This document shows positions 48,124 through 55,635 of a stretch of 64,000 nt of DNA, piece by piece; position 1 is the stretch's first letter; each line of letters opens with the position of its first letter. Made by a program: the position numbers and the translations under genes. The notes below the pieces were generated by a model. It had not been told where the DNA came from, ran no database searches, and worked only from the letters and a program-made list of their open reading frames with translations. Source of the stretch: Thiobacillus sp. (GTDB lineage: Bacteria > Pseudomonadota > Gammaproteobacteria > Burkholderiales > Thiobacillaceae); NCBI GenBank assembly GCA_030692355.1, contig JAUYCF010000041.1, positions 62,001-126,000 on the forward strand. Reading direction: 5' to 3'.

Positions 48124-48300
48124 TTGCACCGCGTCATCTGGAGCGGTTTCAGCCGCGATCGAGGTTTGCTATCGGGGTTCAAACCCCTCCCGCAAATGAC
48201 GCAAGCGAAGGAGAATTTGTGGGAGCGGCTTCAGCCGCGATTTCGCGCCCCCGCAAATACCACCGCATGGCGACGAGCACCCAGAGGGCATCAAGACGCC
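48124..48300. repeat. Intergenic GTGGGAGCGGCTTCAGCC repeats
   Basis: About 180 bp between lipA and the permease gene holds two partial repeats: GGAGCGGTTTCAGCCGCGAT near 48140 and GTGGGAGCGGCTTCAGCCGC from 48219. A GGGGTTCAAACCCC hairpin lies between them. The same family fills 49541-50020 and 60345-60450. No gene. Confidence 0.75.
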
Positions 48301-48304
48301 GCTT

Positions 48305-49090
48305 CTACATTAGAAGGCGGCGACGCGTCAGCGCCAGCGCGACGCCGTAGCCGATGCTGCCGTAAACCAGCAGCGCGGCGACATGCAGGGGAATATCGCC
48401 GGGCACGTTGCCGATCACCAGCGGCCGCGCCAGGTCGATGGCGTGGGTGAGCGGCAGCCAGGCCGACACGGCCTGCACCGGCAGCGGCAACTGCGACACC
48501 GGGAAGAACACGCCGCACAACAGCACCATCGGCGTGATCACCAGGGTGAAGTAGTAGAGGAAGAAATCGTAGCTCGGCGACACCGCGTTCATCACCAGCC
48601 CGAGGCCGCCAAAGCAGAAGCCGACCAGCGCCACCACCGGGATGATCCACAGCGTCATCCAGAAATTGCCGTACAGCCCCAGCCCCCAGATCACCGCCAG
48701 GATCGCCAGCCCGGACAGCAGGCTCTTCGCTACTGCCCAGGTCAGTTCGCCCAGCATCACGTCGTCGAGCGTCAGCGGCGCGTTCATGATGGCGTCCCAG
48801 GTGCGCTGCACGTGCATGCGCGAAAAGCTCGAATACAGCACCTCGAAAGTCGCCGCGTTCATCGTGCTGTAGGCCACGGTGCCGGCGGCGAGGAAGGTGA
48901 TGTAAGGCATACCGGCCACGTCCGGCATCAGGCTGCCCAGGCCGTAGCCCAGGCCCAGCATGTACAGCATCGGGTCGGCCAGATTGCCGAGAATGGACGG
49001 GATGGCGAGTTTCTTCCACACCAGGTAGTTGCGGTGCCATACCGGAATGAAGCGCCAGGACAGACGGGGGAGTCGCAGGTTGGAATGCAT
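48305..49090 (-). CDS. ABC-2 type exporter permease (NodJ-like)
   Basis: A 261-residue permease with six hydrophobic segments. FIPVWHRNYLVWKKLAIPS leads into the transmembrane part, and PMLYMLGLGYGLGSLMPDV and GFCFGGLGLVMNAVSPSYDFF are typical of the NodJ/DrrB-like ABC-2 family. VITPMVLLCGVFFPVSQLPLPVQ (core PMVLLCGVFFPVSQLP) is the signature near the C-terminus. The matching ATPase gene is at 50057-50962; between them lie an orphan hicB and a repeat field. The cargo is unknown (lipid-linked sugar or drug export are options). Confidence 0.87.
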   Translation of the reverse strand: MHSNLRLPRLSWRFIPVWHRNYLVWKKLAIPSILGNLADPMLYMLGLGYGLGSLMPDVAGMPYITFLAAGTVAYSTMNAATFEVLYSSFSRMHVQRTWDAIMNAPLTLDDVMLGELTWAVAKSLLSGLAILAVIWGLGLYGNFWMTLWIIPVVALVGFCFGGLGLVMNAVSPSYDFFLYYFTLVITPMVLLCGVFFPVSQLPLPVQAVSAWLPLTHAIDLARPLVIGNVPGDIPLHVAALLVYGSIGYGVALALTRRRLLM

Positions 49091-49140
49091 ATCAGGAATT
49101 CGTCAAGGCGTGAGGCGTGACCGTTTCGGGCAACGCCACG

Positions 49141-49464
49141 TTAAGAGGCCAGTTTTGCGCTGGCGAGACGGTTCAGGCTGACGCCCTGCTCGGCCGCCTG
49201 CAGGGCCAGGTTGCGATGGACTTCAGGCGGAATGCGGACGCGAAATTCGCCGCTGTAGCGCCTTTCGGCAAATGGTGCCGGCACGGATTCGCCGGCGGCG
49301 GTCATGTCCTCGAGCGCGTCGGCCACCCGTTGCCGAATGCCTTTCAAGGCGCCTTCCGGCGTATCCGACAGCCACGACAGCGAAGGGAATTCGACGCACA
49401 GGCCGACGTGTTCGCCGTCTTCGGGCGACCAGGTCAGGCGGTAGGTGTAGTGATCAACGCTCAT
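49141..49464 (-). CDS. HicB-family antitoxin without HicA
   Basis: A 107-residue protein. YTYRLTWSPEDGEHVGLCVEFPSLSWL (core EDGEHVGLCVEFPSLSW) and TPEGALKGIRQRVADALEDM form the HicB partial RNase H fold. The C-terminal RVRIPPEVHRNLALQAAEQGVSLNRLA (core RIPPEVHRNLALQA) is a ribbon-helix-helix DNA-binding part. No hicA-sized frame with a double-stranded-RNA-binding pattern is seen within 500 bp on either side. The gene interrupts an ABC exporter operon. Confidence 0.82.
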   Translation of the reverse strand: MSVDHYTYRLTWSPEDGEHVGLCVEFPSLSWLSDTPEGALKGIRQRVADALEDMTAAGESVPAPFAERRYSGEFRVRIPPEVHRNLALQAAEQGVSLNRLASAKLAS

Positions 49465-50056
49465 GACGTGTGCCTCTGGCTTTTGGTTATGTCGCTGTTG
49501 AATGTCGATGTCATATCCGCCTCGAAGCTCTACTGTGGGAGATTCTATGTCTCCTGCAAGCGGTTCCAGCCGCGATCGGTAGGCTATCGGGGCTGAAGCC
49601 CCTCCTACAAAAACCCTGCGACCTCACTAAAGCCAGACTGCCGCTGTACCTGTGGGAGGGGCTTTAGCCCCGATGCGGGCGGTAGCCCGCAAAGTTGGCG
49701 CGGCGAAGTCCTGGCACGCATTGTCCTTGCGCCTTGCGGCGCATTGCGGCTGAAACCGCTCCCAGTGCCACTTGAATCTTGCCGGGGCCCTGGTGGGTGG
49801 GCTTGTTCCTTGTGGGGGCTCCCACAAGCCACTTGAATCTTGCCGGGGACCTGTGGGAGGGGCGCCCTCGCCCCGAATGTCACGCTGTCTCAACCGTCAC
49901 CCCGTCGGCCCGGGCGGGCGTGGTTGTTGCCGATTCATCGGCTTTACAACCACGGCCCCCCCCCCTTGCGGGGGCTCCCACAAGCCATTTGAATCTTGCC
50001 GGGGGCTGTTGGAGCGGTCAATGGTATCAATACTGGAACCACACTGGTGGTTTCGC
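49465..50056. repeat. Repeat field of GTGGGAGGGGC and ACTTGAATCTTGCCGGGG units
   Basis: About 590 bp without a gene. CCACTTGAATCTTGCCGGGG occurs at 49768-49787 and 49829-49848, and as CCATTTGAATCTTGCCGGGG at 49985-50004. GGGGGCTCCCACAAGCCA precedes the last two. GTGGGAGGGGCTTTAGCCCC (49651 on) and GTGGGAGGGGCGCCCTCGCC (49853 on) are hairpin units, with CAAGCGGTTCCAGCCGCGAT near 49558. The field fills the gap between hicB and the exporter ATPase. Confidence 0.8.
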
Positions 50057-50962
50057 TCAATCCCGCAAATCCCGCCCGGTCAGTTTAAGAAACACATCTT
50101 CCAGATTCGACGGCCGGTGCAGGTAGCGCAGCGCGGGTGCCTGTTTCAGGGCGCCAATCACGCGCTCGGCGTTGTCGGTATAGCAGAACAGGGTTTCGCC
50201 GACGGTCTCGAAACGCTGGCAGACCTGGCTGGCGTGATCGCGCATCCAGCCATCCAGGCCCTCGCCGTAGACTTCGACCACGGCCGGTTCGATGTGCGAT
50301 TCGATCAGTTCGCGCGGCGCGCCTTCGGCCACCTTGCGGCCGTGGTCGAGGATGGCCAGGCGGTCGGTGAGGCGCTCGGCTTCTTCCATGAAATGCGTGG
50401 TCAGCACGATGGTCTTGCCGTCCGCGATCAGCCGCCGCAGGCCCTGCCAGATGAGGTGGCGCGCCTGCGGATCGAGTCCGGTGGTGGGCTCGTCGAGAAA
50501 CAGAATATCCGGGTCGTGCACCAGCGCGCGCGCCAGCGTCAGGCGCCGCTTCATGCCGCCCGACAGTTGCGCGATCTGCGCGTCGGCCTTGCTGGCCAGT
50601 CCGGCAAATTCCAGCAGTTCGGGCACGCGCGCGGCGACGGCGGCTTTACTCATTTCGAAATAGCGGCCGTAGGCGAGCAGGTTTTCGCGCACCGAAAAAT
50701 CCGGGTCGAGGTTGTCCATCTGCGGCACCACGCCGACTTTCATCCGCGCCTCGCGCGCATGCTGCGGCACCGCAATGCCCGCCAGTTCGATGCTGCCGGC
50801 ATCGGGTTCGATCAGGCCCAGCAGCAGGCGCAGCGTGGTGGTCTTGCCGGCGCCGTTGGGGCCCAAAAGGCCGAAGCATTCGCCGCGCCGGACGTTCAGG
50901 TCAAGGCCGCGCACCACCTCGGTGTCGCCGTAGCGCTTGGTGAGGCCACGCACCTTCAGCAC
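50057..50962 (-). CDS. ABC-2 type exporter ATP-binding protein (NodI-like)
   Basis: A 301-residue ATPase with Walker [37 protein letters not shown] (Q-loop region), signature [19 protein letters not shown] and Walker [21 protein letters not shown] (in part). A C-terminal regulatory segment ends [31 protein letters not shown] is typical of NodI. The GTG start at 50962 overlaps the hydrolase stop; a longer frame upstream is a shadow. It works with the permease at 48305-49090. Confidence 0.9.
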   Translation of the reverse strand: MLKVRGLTKRYGDTEVVRGLDLNVRRGECFGLLGPNGAGKTTTLRLLLGLIEPDAGSIELAGIAVPQHAREARMKVGVVPQMDNLDPDFSVRENLLAYGRYFEMSKAAVAARVPELLEFAGLASKADAQIAQLSGGMKRRLTLARALVHDPDILFLDEPTTGLDPQARHLIWQGLRRLIADGKTIVLTTHFMEEAERLTDRLAILDHGRKVAEGAPRELIESHIEPAVVEVYGEGLDGWMRDHASQVCQRFETVGETLFCYTDNAERVIGALKQAPALRYLHRPSNLEDVFLKLTGRDLRD

Positions 50963-51585
50963 GGACAGGCCTCCATGAAGGCTTGTTTCAGTTCCTTCAG
51001 CTTGCCGTGGAAGAAATGCCCGGCCCCCGGAATGGTTTTCATGGCAAGCTTTTGCTGTTCGGCCCACAGCCGCATGGCGGCGGGCGGGATGAGCTCGTCG
51101 GCGTCGCCGAAGATCACCACGGTGTCTGCCGGCACCGGGTCGAATTCGTACATGGTGACCGCCGGGGCGACCAGGATCAGCCGCTTGGCGTGCAGTTCCT
51201 GGCGCAGGCGGTGCTGCACGAAGGCGCCGAAGGAAAATCCGGCCAGTGCCCACGGCAGGCCGGGATAGCTGGCCTCGACGAAGCGGGCGACCGCCAGCAG
51301 GTCGTCGGTTTCACCCACGCCGGCATCAAATGCGCCGTCGCTCATGCCGACCCCGCGAAAGTTCGGCCGCACGCTCACCCAGCCGGCCTCGTTGGCCGCC
51401 TTGGCCAGCGTCGTCACCACCTTGTTGTCCAGGCTGCCGCCGTGCAGCGGATGCGGATGGGCCACCAGCAGCAGGCCACGGCGATCGGTCTCGGGGTCGT
51501 CGATCACGGTTTCCAGCTTGCCCACTGAAACCGGAATGCGCAGCTTGTAGCGTTTGATTCCGGCCGCTTCGCCCGGCCGCTTCAC
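50956..51585 (-). CDS. Alpha/beta hydrolase (dienelactone-hydrolase-like)
   Basis: A 209-residue hydrolase. [21 protein letters not shown] and [21 protein letters not shown] are conserved in the YhfR/CocE-like small esterases. The nucleophile serine is in [12 protein letters not shown] (GFSFG), the acid is in [12 protein letters not shown], and the histidine is in [15 protein letters not shown] start overlapping the ferredoxin stop. It is in one run with ferredoxin and the exporter ATPase, but the substrate is unknown. Confidence 0.87.
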   Translation of the reverse strand: MKRPGEAAGIKRYKLRIPVSVGKLETVIDDPETDRRGLLLVAHPHPLHGGSLDNKVVTTLAKAANEAGWVSVRPNFRGVGMSDGAFDAGVGETDDLLAVARFVEASYPGLPWALAGFSFGAFVQHRLRQELHAKRLILVAPAVTMYEFDPVPADTVVIFGDADELIPPAAMRLWAEQQKLAMKTIPGAGHFFHGKLKELKQAFMEACPC

Positions 51586-51899
51586 TTCAGTTGCAGACGC
51601 TCGACGATACGCCCCTCTTTGAGGTGAACCTCGAAGATTTCGTCGATGTCGGCCTCGTCCACATAGGTGTACCAGACGCCTTCCGGATACACCACCAGCA
51701 GCGGGCCTTCTTCGCAGCGGTCGAGGCAGCCGGCGCTGTTGACGCGGCATTTGCCCTCGCCGTTGAGGTCGGCCTGCTTGACCTTCCTCTTCAGGTAGTC
51801 GCGCATGTGCTGGCCGCCCGAGGCGCCGCAGCATTTGGCGCCGTCCTCGCGCAGGTTGGTGCAGAAAAAGACGTGGTGCTTGTAATACAGGTCAGTCAT
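51582..51899 (-). CDS. Thioredoxin-like [2Fe-2S] ferredoxin
   Basis: A 105-residue protein. YYKHHVFFCTNLREDGAKCCG and VNSAGCLDRCEEGPLLVVYP supply the four cluster cysteines (about 13, 23 or 24, 58, 62) of thioredoxin-like [2Fe-2S] ferredoxins (NuoE-like fold). PEGVWYTYVDEADIDEI ends the domain. Its ATG overlaps the stop of the pyrophosphohydrolase (TGA/ATG), and the hydrolase GTG overlaps its own stop. It probably supplies electrons to an unknown partner. Confidence 0.9.
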   Translation of the reverse strand: MTDLYYKHHVFFCTNLREDGAKCCGASGGQHMRDYLKRKVKQADLNGEGKCRVNSAGCLDRCEEGPLLVVYPEGVWYTYVDEADIDEIFEVHLKEGRIVERLQLK

Positions 51900-52264
51900 T
51901 TCTCGAATTCCGAATATTTGAGGGCATTGCCGTGCGATTTTTCGACCGGGTATTTTCGCGCATTGAGCGCCAGCTTGTCGGCGGCGGCATCGAGCAGGTC
52001 GATGTCCAGCACATCGGCCAGCCGGGTCAGGTAGATCAGCACGTCGGCGATTTCCTGGCGCACCGCCTCGTGCTGCCCGGCGTTCAGGTGCTGGCTTTGC
52101 TCCGGGGTCAGCCACTGGAAGGGTTCCAGCAGTTCCGCCGCTTCAACGGCGAGCGCCATGACCAGGTTCTTGGGCGTATGGTAGCTTTCCCATGCGCGCG
52201 CGCGGGCGAATTCGCGGATGCGCAGACGCAGGGTGTCGAGGCTGTCGATTTCGTGAGGGTTCAT
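51896..52264 (-). CDS. MazG-like nucleotide pyrophosphohydrolase (RS21-C6/iMazG type)
   Basis: A 122-residue all-helical enzyme. LRIREFARARAWESYHTPKNL and VEAAELLEPFQWLTPEQS carry the first metal-binding glutamates (EAAEL), and EIADVLIYLTRLADVLDID (ExxD) supplies the second pair. Such enzymes hydrolyse non-canonical or excess dNTPs (often dCTP analogues). It is the first gene of the reverse-strand run. The 230 bp to the exopolysaccharide cluster contains a sigma-54 promoter facing the other way. Confidence 0.88.
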   Translation of the reverse strand: MNPHEIDSLDTLRLRIREFARARAWESYHTPKNLVMALAVEAAELLEPFQWLTPEQSQHLNAGQHEAVRQEIADVLIYLTRLADVLDIDLLDAAADKLALNARKYPVEKSHGNALKYSEFEK

Positions 52265-52377
52265 GGGGCGGCATGATACCGCGACGGGCGGCGGGCTTAC
52301 GACACCCGTGTCGGGTTGCCGACATCCTGGCCGGCGCACGGCCCTTGCTTAACAAGCCGGCGGGAGCGTCTATAGTC

Positions 52378-52393
52378 TGGCCTGAGGCTTGCT
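52378..52393 (+). promoter_or_regulatory. Sigma-54 (RpoN) promoter upstream of the exopolysaccharide operon
   Basis: TGGCCTGAGGCTTGCT: TGGC at 52378-52381 and TTGC at 52389-52392, with exactly 7 bases between and purine and T at the expected consensus positions (TGGCACGrNNNTTGCW). Expected start about 12 bases after TTGC (near 52404), leaving a leader of about 86 bases to the first gene at 52490. In other XrtA loci, expression depends on RpoN and the PrsK/PrsR two-component system. Confidence 0.7.
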
Positions 52394-52489
52394 TATGGTC
52401 TCTCTGTATAGTCTCTGGCGATGTAACCGGATATAACTCGCTCAGGCATAATGCCGGCGGATTAACTGCATATTTAAGGGAGTGTGGAC

Positions 52490-53113
52490 ATGTTTTCGAT
52501 CAACAAGCATATCGCACGCGCCGGCGTGGTGCTGGCCGTTGCTGCCATGGCGGGCTGCGCCGGCACGCCGACCTATCCGCCCGCGCCCGAACGCACCGGA
52601 CAGTTCGACTGGAATTACCTGGTCGGCCCGGGCGACTCGGTCAATGTATTTGTCTGGCGCAATCCCGAGGTGTCCGGCAGCTTCCCGGTGCGCCCCGACG
52701 GCAAGATGACCATGAACCTGATCGAGGACCTGCAGGCCTCCGGCAAGACCCCCACCCAGCTGGCGCGCGACATCGAAAAGGCGCTGGCCAGATACATTCA
52801 GGAACCCATCGTCACCGTCATCGTCGGCGGCGGCATCGGTCCGTTCGACCAGCAGCTCCGCGTGGTCGGCGAGGCGGCCAAGCCGCAGGCGCTCAACTAC
52901 CGTGAAAAAATGAGCCTGATCGACCTGATGATCGCGGTCGGCGGCCTCACCGATTTTGCCGCGGGCAACAAGGCATACATCCTGCGCACCGAAAACGGCA
53001 AGCAGGAACGCCTCGGCGTGCGTCTGGAAGACCTGCTGCGAGGCGGCGACATTTCAGCCAACGTCGACATGCGCCCGGGCGACGTTCTGGTGGTGCCTGA
53101 AAGCCTGTTCTAA
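52490..53113 (+). CDS. XrtA-system exopolysaccharide export protein (Wza-like lipoprotein)
   Basis: A 207-residue outer-membrane export protein of the polysaccharide-export family (TIGR03027-type). Lipobox MAGC (cysteine near residue 22), then YLVGPGDSVNVFVWRNPEVSG, VRPDGKMTMNLIEDLQASGKTP (core PDGKMTMNLIEDLQASG), and SLIDLMIAVGGLTDFAAGNKA. A closing segment reads DMRPGDVLVVPESLF. ATG 52490 has an AGGGAG site; a GTG at 52484 is in frame. It forms the exit channel of the chain-export machinery. Confidence 0.93.
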   Translation: MFSINKHIARAGVVLAVAAMAGCAGTPTYPPAPERTGQFDWNYLVGPGDSVNVFVWRNPEVSGSFPVRPDGKMTMNLIEDLQASGKTPTQLARDIEKALARYIQEPIVTVIVGGGIGPFDQQLRVVGEAAKPQALNYREKMSLIDLMIAVGGLTDFAAGNKAYILRTENGKQERLGVRLEDLLRGGDISANVDMRPGDVLVVPESLF

Positions 53114-53159
53114 AGTATGCCTGTGCCGCCTCCCGCGGCACTTTTGACGGAACGTCTCT

Positions 53160-54692
53160 ATGGATCAAGTGCTGCAGCAAATTCTGGGTTATGCCAAGGC
53201 CGCCTGGCGCCGCCGCTGGTGGGGCGTGGTGGTGGCCTGGCTGGTGTGCATCGTCGGCTGGACCTGGGTGATGACGATCCCCGACCGTTATGCGGCGTCG
53301 GCGCGCGTCTATGTGGATACCCAGACCTTGTTGAAGCCGCTGCTGGCGGGGCTGGCGGCTGAGCCCAATGTGCAGCAGCAGATCCAGATGATGACGCGTC
53401 AGCTGGTCAGCCGGCCGACCCTGGAGAAGGTCGCGCGGATGACCGATCTCGACGTCAAGGCCAAAACGCCCGAGCAGACCGAGGCGATGCTGAACGGTCT
53501 GGCGAGCAGGATTGCCATCGCCGACGCCGGCCGCGAAAACCTCTACACCATCAGCTATCAGGATCCCAATGGCGAGCTGGCGAAGAAAGTGGTGCAGTCG
53601 CTGCTGACCATTTTCGTGGAAACCAGCCTCGGCAAGACGCGTCAGGATATTTCCAGCTCGCAGCGCTTCATCGAGGAACAGCTGCAGCAATACCAGCAGA
53701 AGCTCACCGACGCCGAAACCGCACTCACGGAATTCAAGCGGACGCACATCGGCATGATGCCGGGGCAGGGCGGCGGCTACTACGCCAAGCTGGCCGAAAC
53801 CACGGCGCTGCTGCGCCAGGCGCAGCTGGACCAGCAGGAAGCCGTCAACCGCCGCAACCAGCTCAAGCGTCAGCTTACCGATGAAGAACCTGAGCTCACC
53901 GCGGCGGCGATGGCATCGAGCAACAGCGAGATCGACGGCCGCATTCAGGCGCTGGAAAAGCAGATGGACCTGCTGCGCCTGCAATACACCGACCTGCACC
54001 CCGATATCCAGTCGACCAAGCGCCTGATCGCGAAACTGGAAGAACAGAAGAAAATCGATCTGGCCGGACGCAAGGCCGATCCGGCTGGCGCCCGAATCCA
54101 GAATCCGGTCTATCAGCAGCTGACCATCGCCATCGCCGAGGCGGATGCCACGGTGTCTTCGCTGGGCGCACGGGTGGCCGAATATCAGCGCCGCTACAGC
54201 GATCTGCGCAATGCGTCCAACATGATTCCGCAGGTGGAGCAGGATTACACCCAGCTGATGCGTGACTACGACGTCTACCGGCAAAACTACGATGCGCTGC
54301 TGAAGCGCCGCGAATCGGTCACCATGTCGGGCGAGGTCGAAAGCAAGACCGACACGGTCGACTTCCGTGTGATCGACCCGCCCTTCGTGCCGAGTCAGCC
54401 GGCGGGGCCGGATCGCCCGCTGCTGCTGTCAATGGTGACGCTGGGCGGACTCGGCGCCGGTATCGCGGTGGCCTTCCTGCTGAGCCAGCTTCGCCGCACC
54501 GTGGCCGACCGCCGCGCCCTGCGCGAGCTGACCGGGTTGCCGCTGCTCGGCGCGGTGTCGCGGGTGGAAACCGACGAGTCCCGCCGCCGCAAGCGCAAGG
54601 GCCTGCTGGCCTATCTGGCGGCATTGGGCAGCCTGATTGCCGCCTATGGCGCCGTGATGATCCTGCAGCTGCTTGTGTCGCGCGCAGGTTAG
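53160..54692 (+). CDS. XrtA-system polysaccharide chain-length determinant (Wzz-like)
   Basis: A 510-residue inner-membrane protein. It has an N-terminal Wzz segment with a transmembrane helix (about 22-40, WWGVVVAWLVCIVGWTWVM), then YAASARVYVDTQTLLKPLL. A periplasmic coiled coil spans about 165-390 (QQYQQKLTDAETALTEFKRT in part), and a second transmembrane helix lies at about 420-445. A third hydrophobic segment near the C-terminus replaces the fused kinase, which is a separate gene downstream. The type is TIGR03007. It lies 46 bp after the export gene. Confidence 0.92.
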   Translation: MDQVLQQILGYAKAAWRRRWWGVVVAWLVCIVGWTWVMTIPDRYAASARVYVDTQTLLKPLLAGLAAEPNVQQQIQMMTRQLVSRPTLEKVARMTDLDVKAKTPEQTEAMLNGLASRIAIADAGRENLYTISYQDPNGELAKKVVQSLLTIFVETSLGKTRQDISSSQRFIEEQLQQYQQKLTDAETALTEFKRTHIGMMPGQGGGYYAKLAETTALLRQAQLDQQEAVNRRNQLKRQLTDEEPELTAAAMASSNSEIDGRIQALEKQMDLLRLQYTDLHPDIQSTKRLIAKLEEQKKIDLAGRKADPAGARIQNPVYQQLTIAIAEADATVSSLGARVAEYQRRYSDLRNASNMIPQVEQDYTQLMRDYDVYRQNYDALLKRRESVTMSGEVESKTDTVDFRVIDPPFVPSQPAGPDRPLLLSMVTLGGLGAGIAVAFLLSQLRRTVADRRALRELTGLPLLGAVSRVETDESRRRKRKGLLAYLAALGSLIAAYGAVMILQLLVSRAG

Positions 54693-54702
54693 GAGAAACA
54701 TC

Positions 54703-55635
54703 ATGAGCATTATTGAAAAAGCAGCCGGCAAGATTGGCGCGGGCGCATCCCGCCCGGCGTCCGATGGCGGCAACAGAGATTCCGGCCGCGACGCCAGTCT
54801 GATCGAGAATGCGCTCCACAAGCAGCGCAGTTCCAGCTTCGTCGCCACCCCGGTCGAACCAATCTTCAACGATCCGGACACGCTTGCGATGGAAGGTGGC
54901 AGTCAGGTACAGTCGATCAACCTGGCGCGCCTGCATCGCATGGGCGTGGTGTCGCCGGACGCCGAAAAAAGCCAGATCGCCGAAGAATTTCGCATCATCA
55001 AGCGTCCGCTCATCGCCAACGCCTTCGGCCAGGGCGCCGCGCGGGTCAAGAACGGCAACCTCATCATGGTCACCAGTTCGCTGCCGGGCGAGGGCAAGAG
55101 CTTCTGCGCCATCAATCTGGCTATTTCGATGGCGATGGAAATGGATCGCACCGTGCTGCTGATCGACGCCGACGTCGCCAAACCGCGCATCCCCGAGTAT
55201 CTCGGCATCCACGCCGACAAGGGCCTGCTCGACGTGCTGCAGGACAAGGACCTGAAACTGTCCGACGTGCTGATCCGCACCGACATCGCCAAACTGAGCG
55301 TGCTGCCCGCCGGCCGCACCTACAAACGCGCCACCGAGCTGCTGGCCAGCGCCGCCATGACCCGCCTGATCGAGGATATCGGCAACCGCTACCCGGACCG
55401 CATCATTCTGTTCGATTCGCCGCCGCTGCTGGCGACCAGCGAGTCGAGCGTGTTGGCCACTCACATGGGACAGATCGTCATGGTGGTGGAGGCCGAGAAA
55501 ACCTCGCAGGAAGCCGTTCGCGAAGCCTTGAGCCACATCCAGTCATGCGAAGTGGTGGGCATGTTGCTGAACAAGACCACGCCGACCCCGGGCGCGGATT
55601 ATTACTATGGTTACTATGGCAGTTACGGTAAATAA
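54703..55635 (+). CDS. XrtA-associated tyrosine autokinase (BY-kinase)
   Basis: A 310-residue BY-kinase. A linker (about 30-100) is followed by LIMVTSSLPGEGKSFCAINL with Walker A, LLIDADVAKPRIPEYLG (Walker A'), and RIILFDSPPLLATSESSVLA (Walker B). The C-terminal tail GADYYYGYYGSYGK is the tyrosine cluster that is autophosphorylated, which tunes polymer synthesis. Start ATG 54703 after GGAGAAACATC. It matches TIGR03018. The tail coding overlaps the next gene by 20-29 bases. Confidence 0.93.
   Translation: MSIIEKAAGKIGAGASRPASDGGNRDSGRDASLIENALHKQRSSSFVATPVEPIFNDPDTLAMEGGSQVQSINLARLHRMGVVSPDAEKSQIAEEFRIIKRPLIANAFGQGAARVKNGNLIMVTSSLPGEGKSFCAINLAISMAMEMDRTVLLIDADVAKPRIPEYLGIHADKGLLDVLQDKDLKLSDVLIRTDIAKLSVLPAGRTYKRATELLASAAMTRLIEDIGNRYPDRIILFDSPPLLATSESSVLATHMGQIVMVVEAEKTSQEAVREALSHIQSCEVVGMLLNKTTPTPGADYYYGYYGSYGK

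Noticed and set aside
48124-50056. Possible CRISPR array in the repeat-rich gaps
   Set aside because: The repeats are hairpin units of irregular spacing and mixed sequence, without constant-length spacers or cas genes nearby.
52332-52350. A second TGGC ... TTGC pair upstream of the exopolysaccharide operon
   Set aside because: CTGGCCGGCGCACGGCCCTTGC has a 13-base spacer, which is wrong for RpoN (7). The site at 52378-52393 is the good one.
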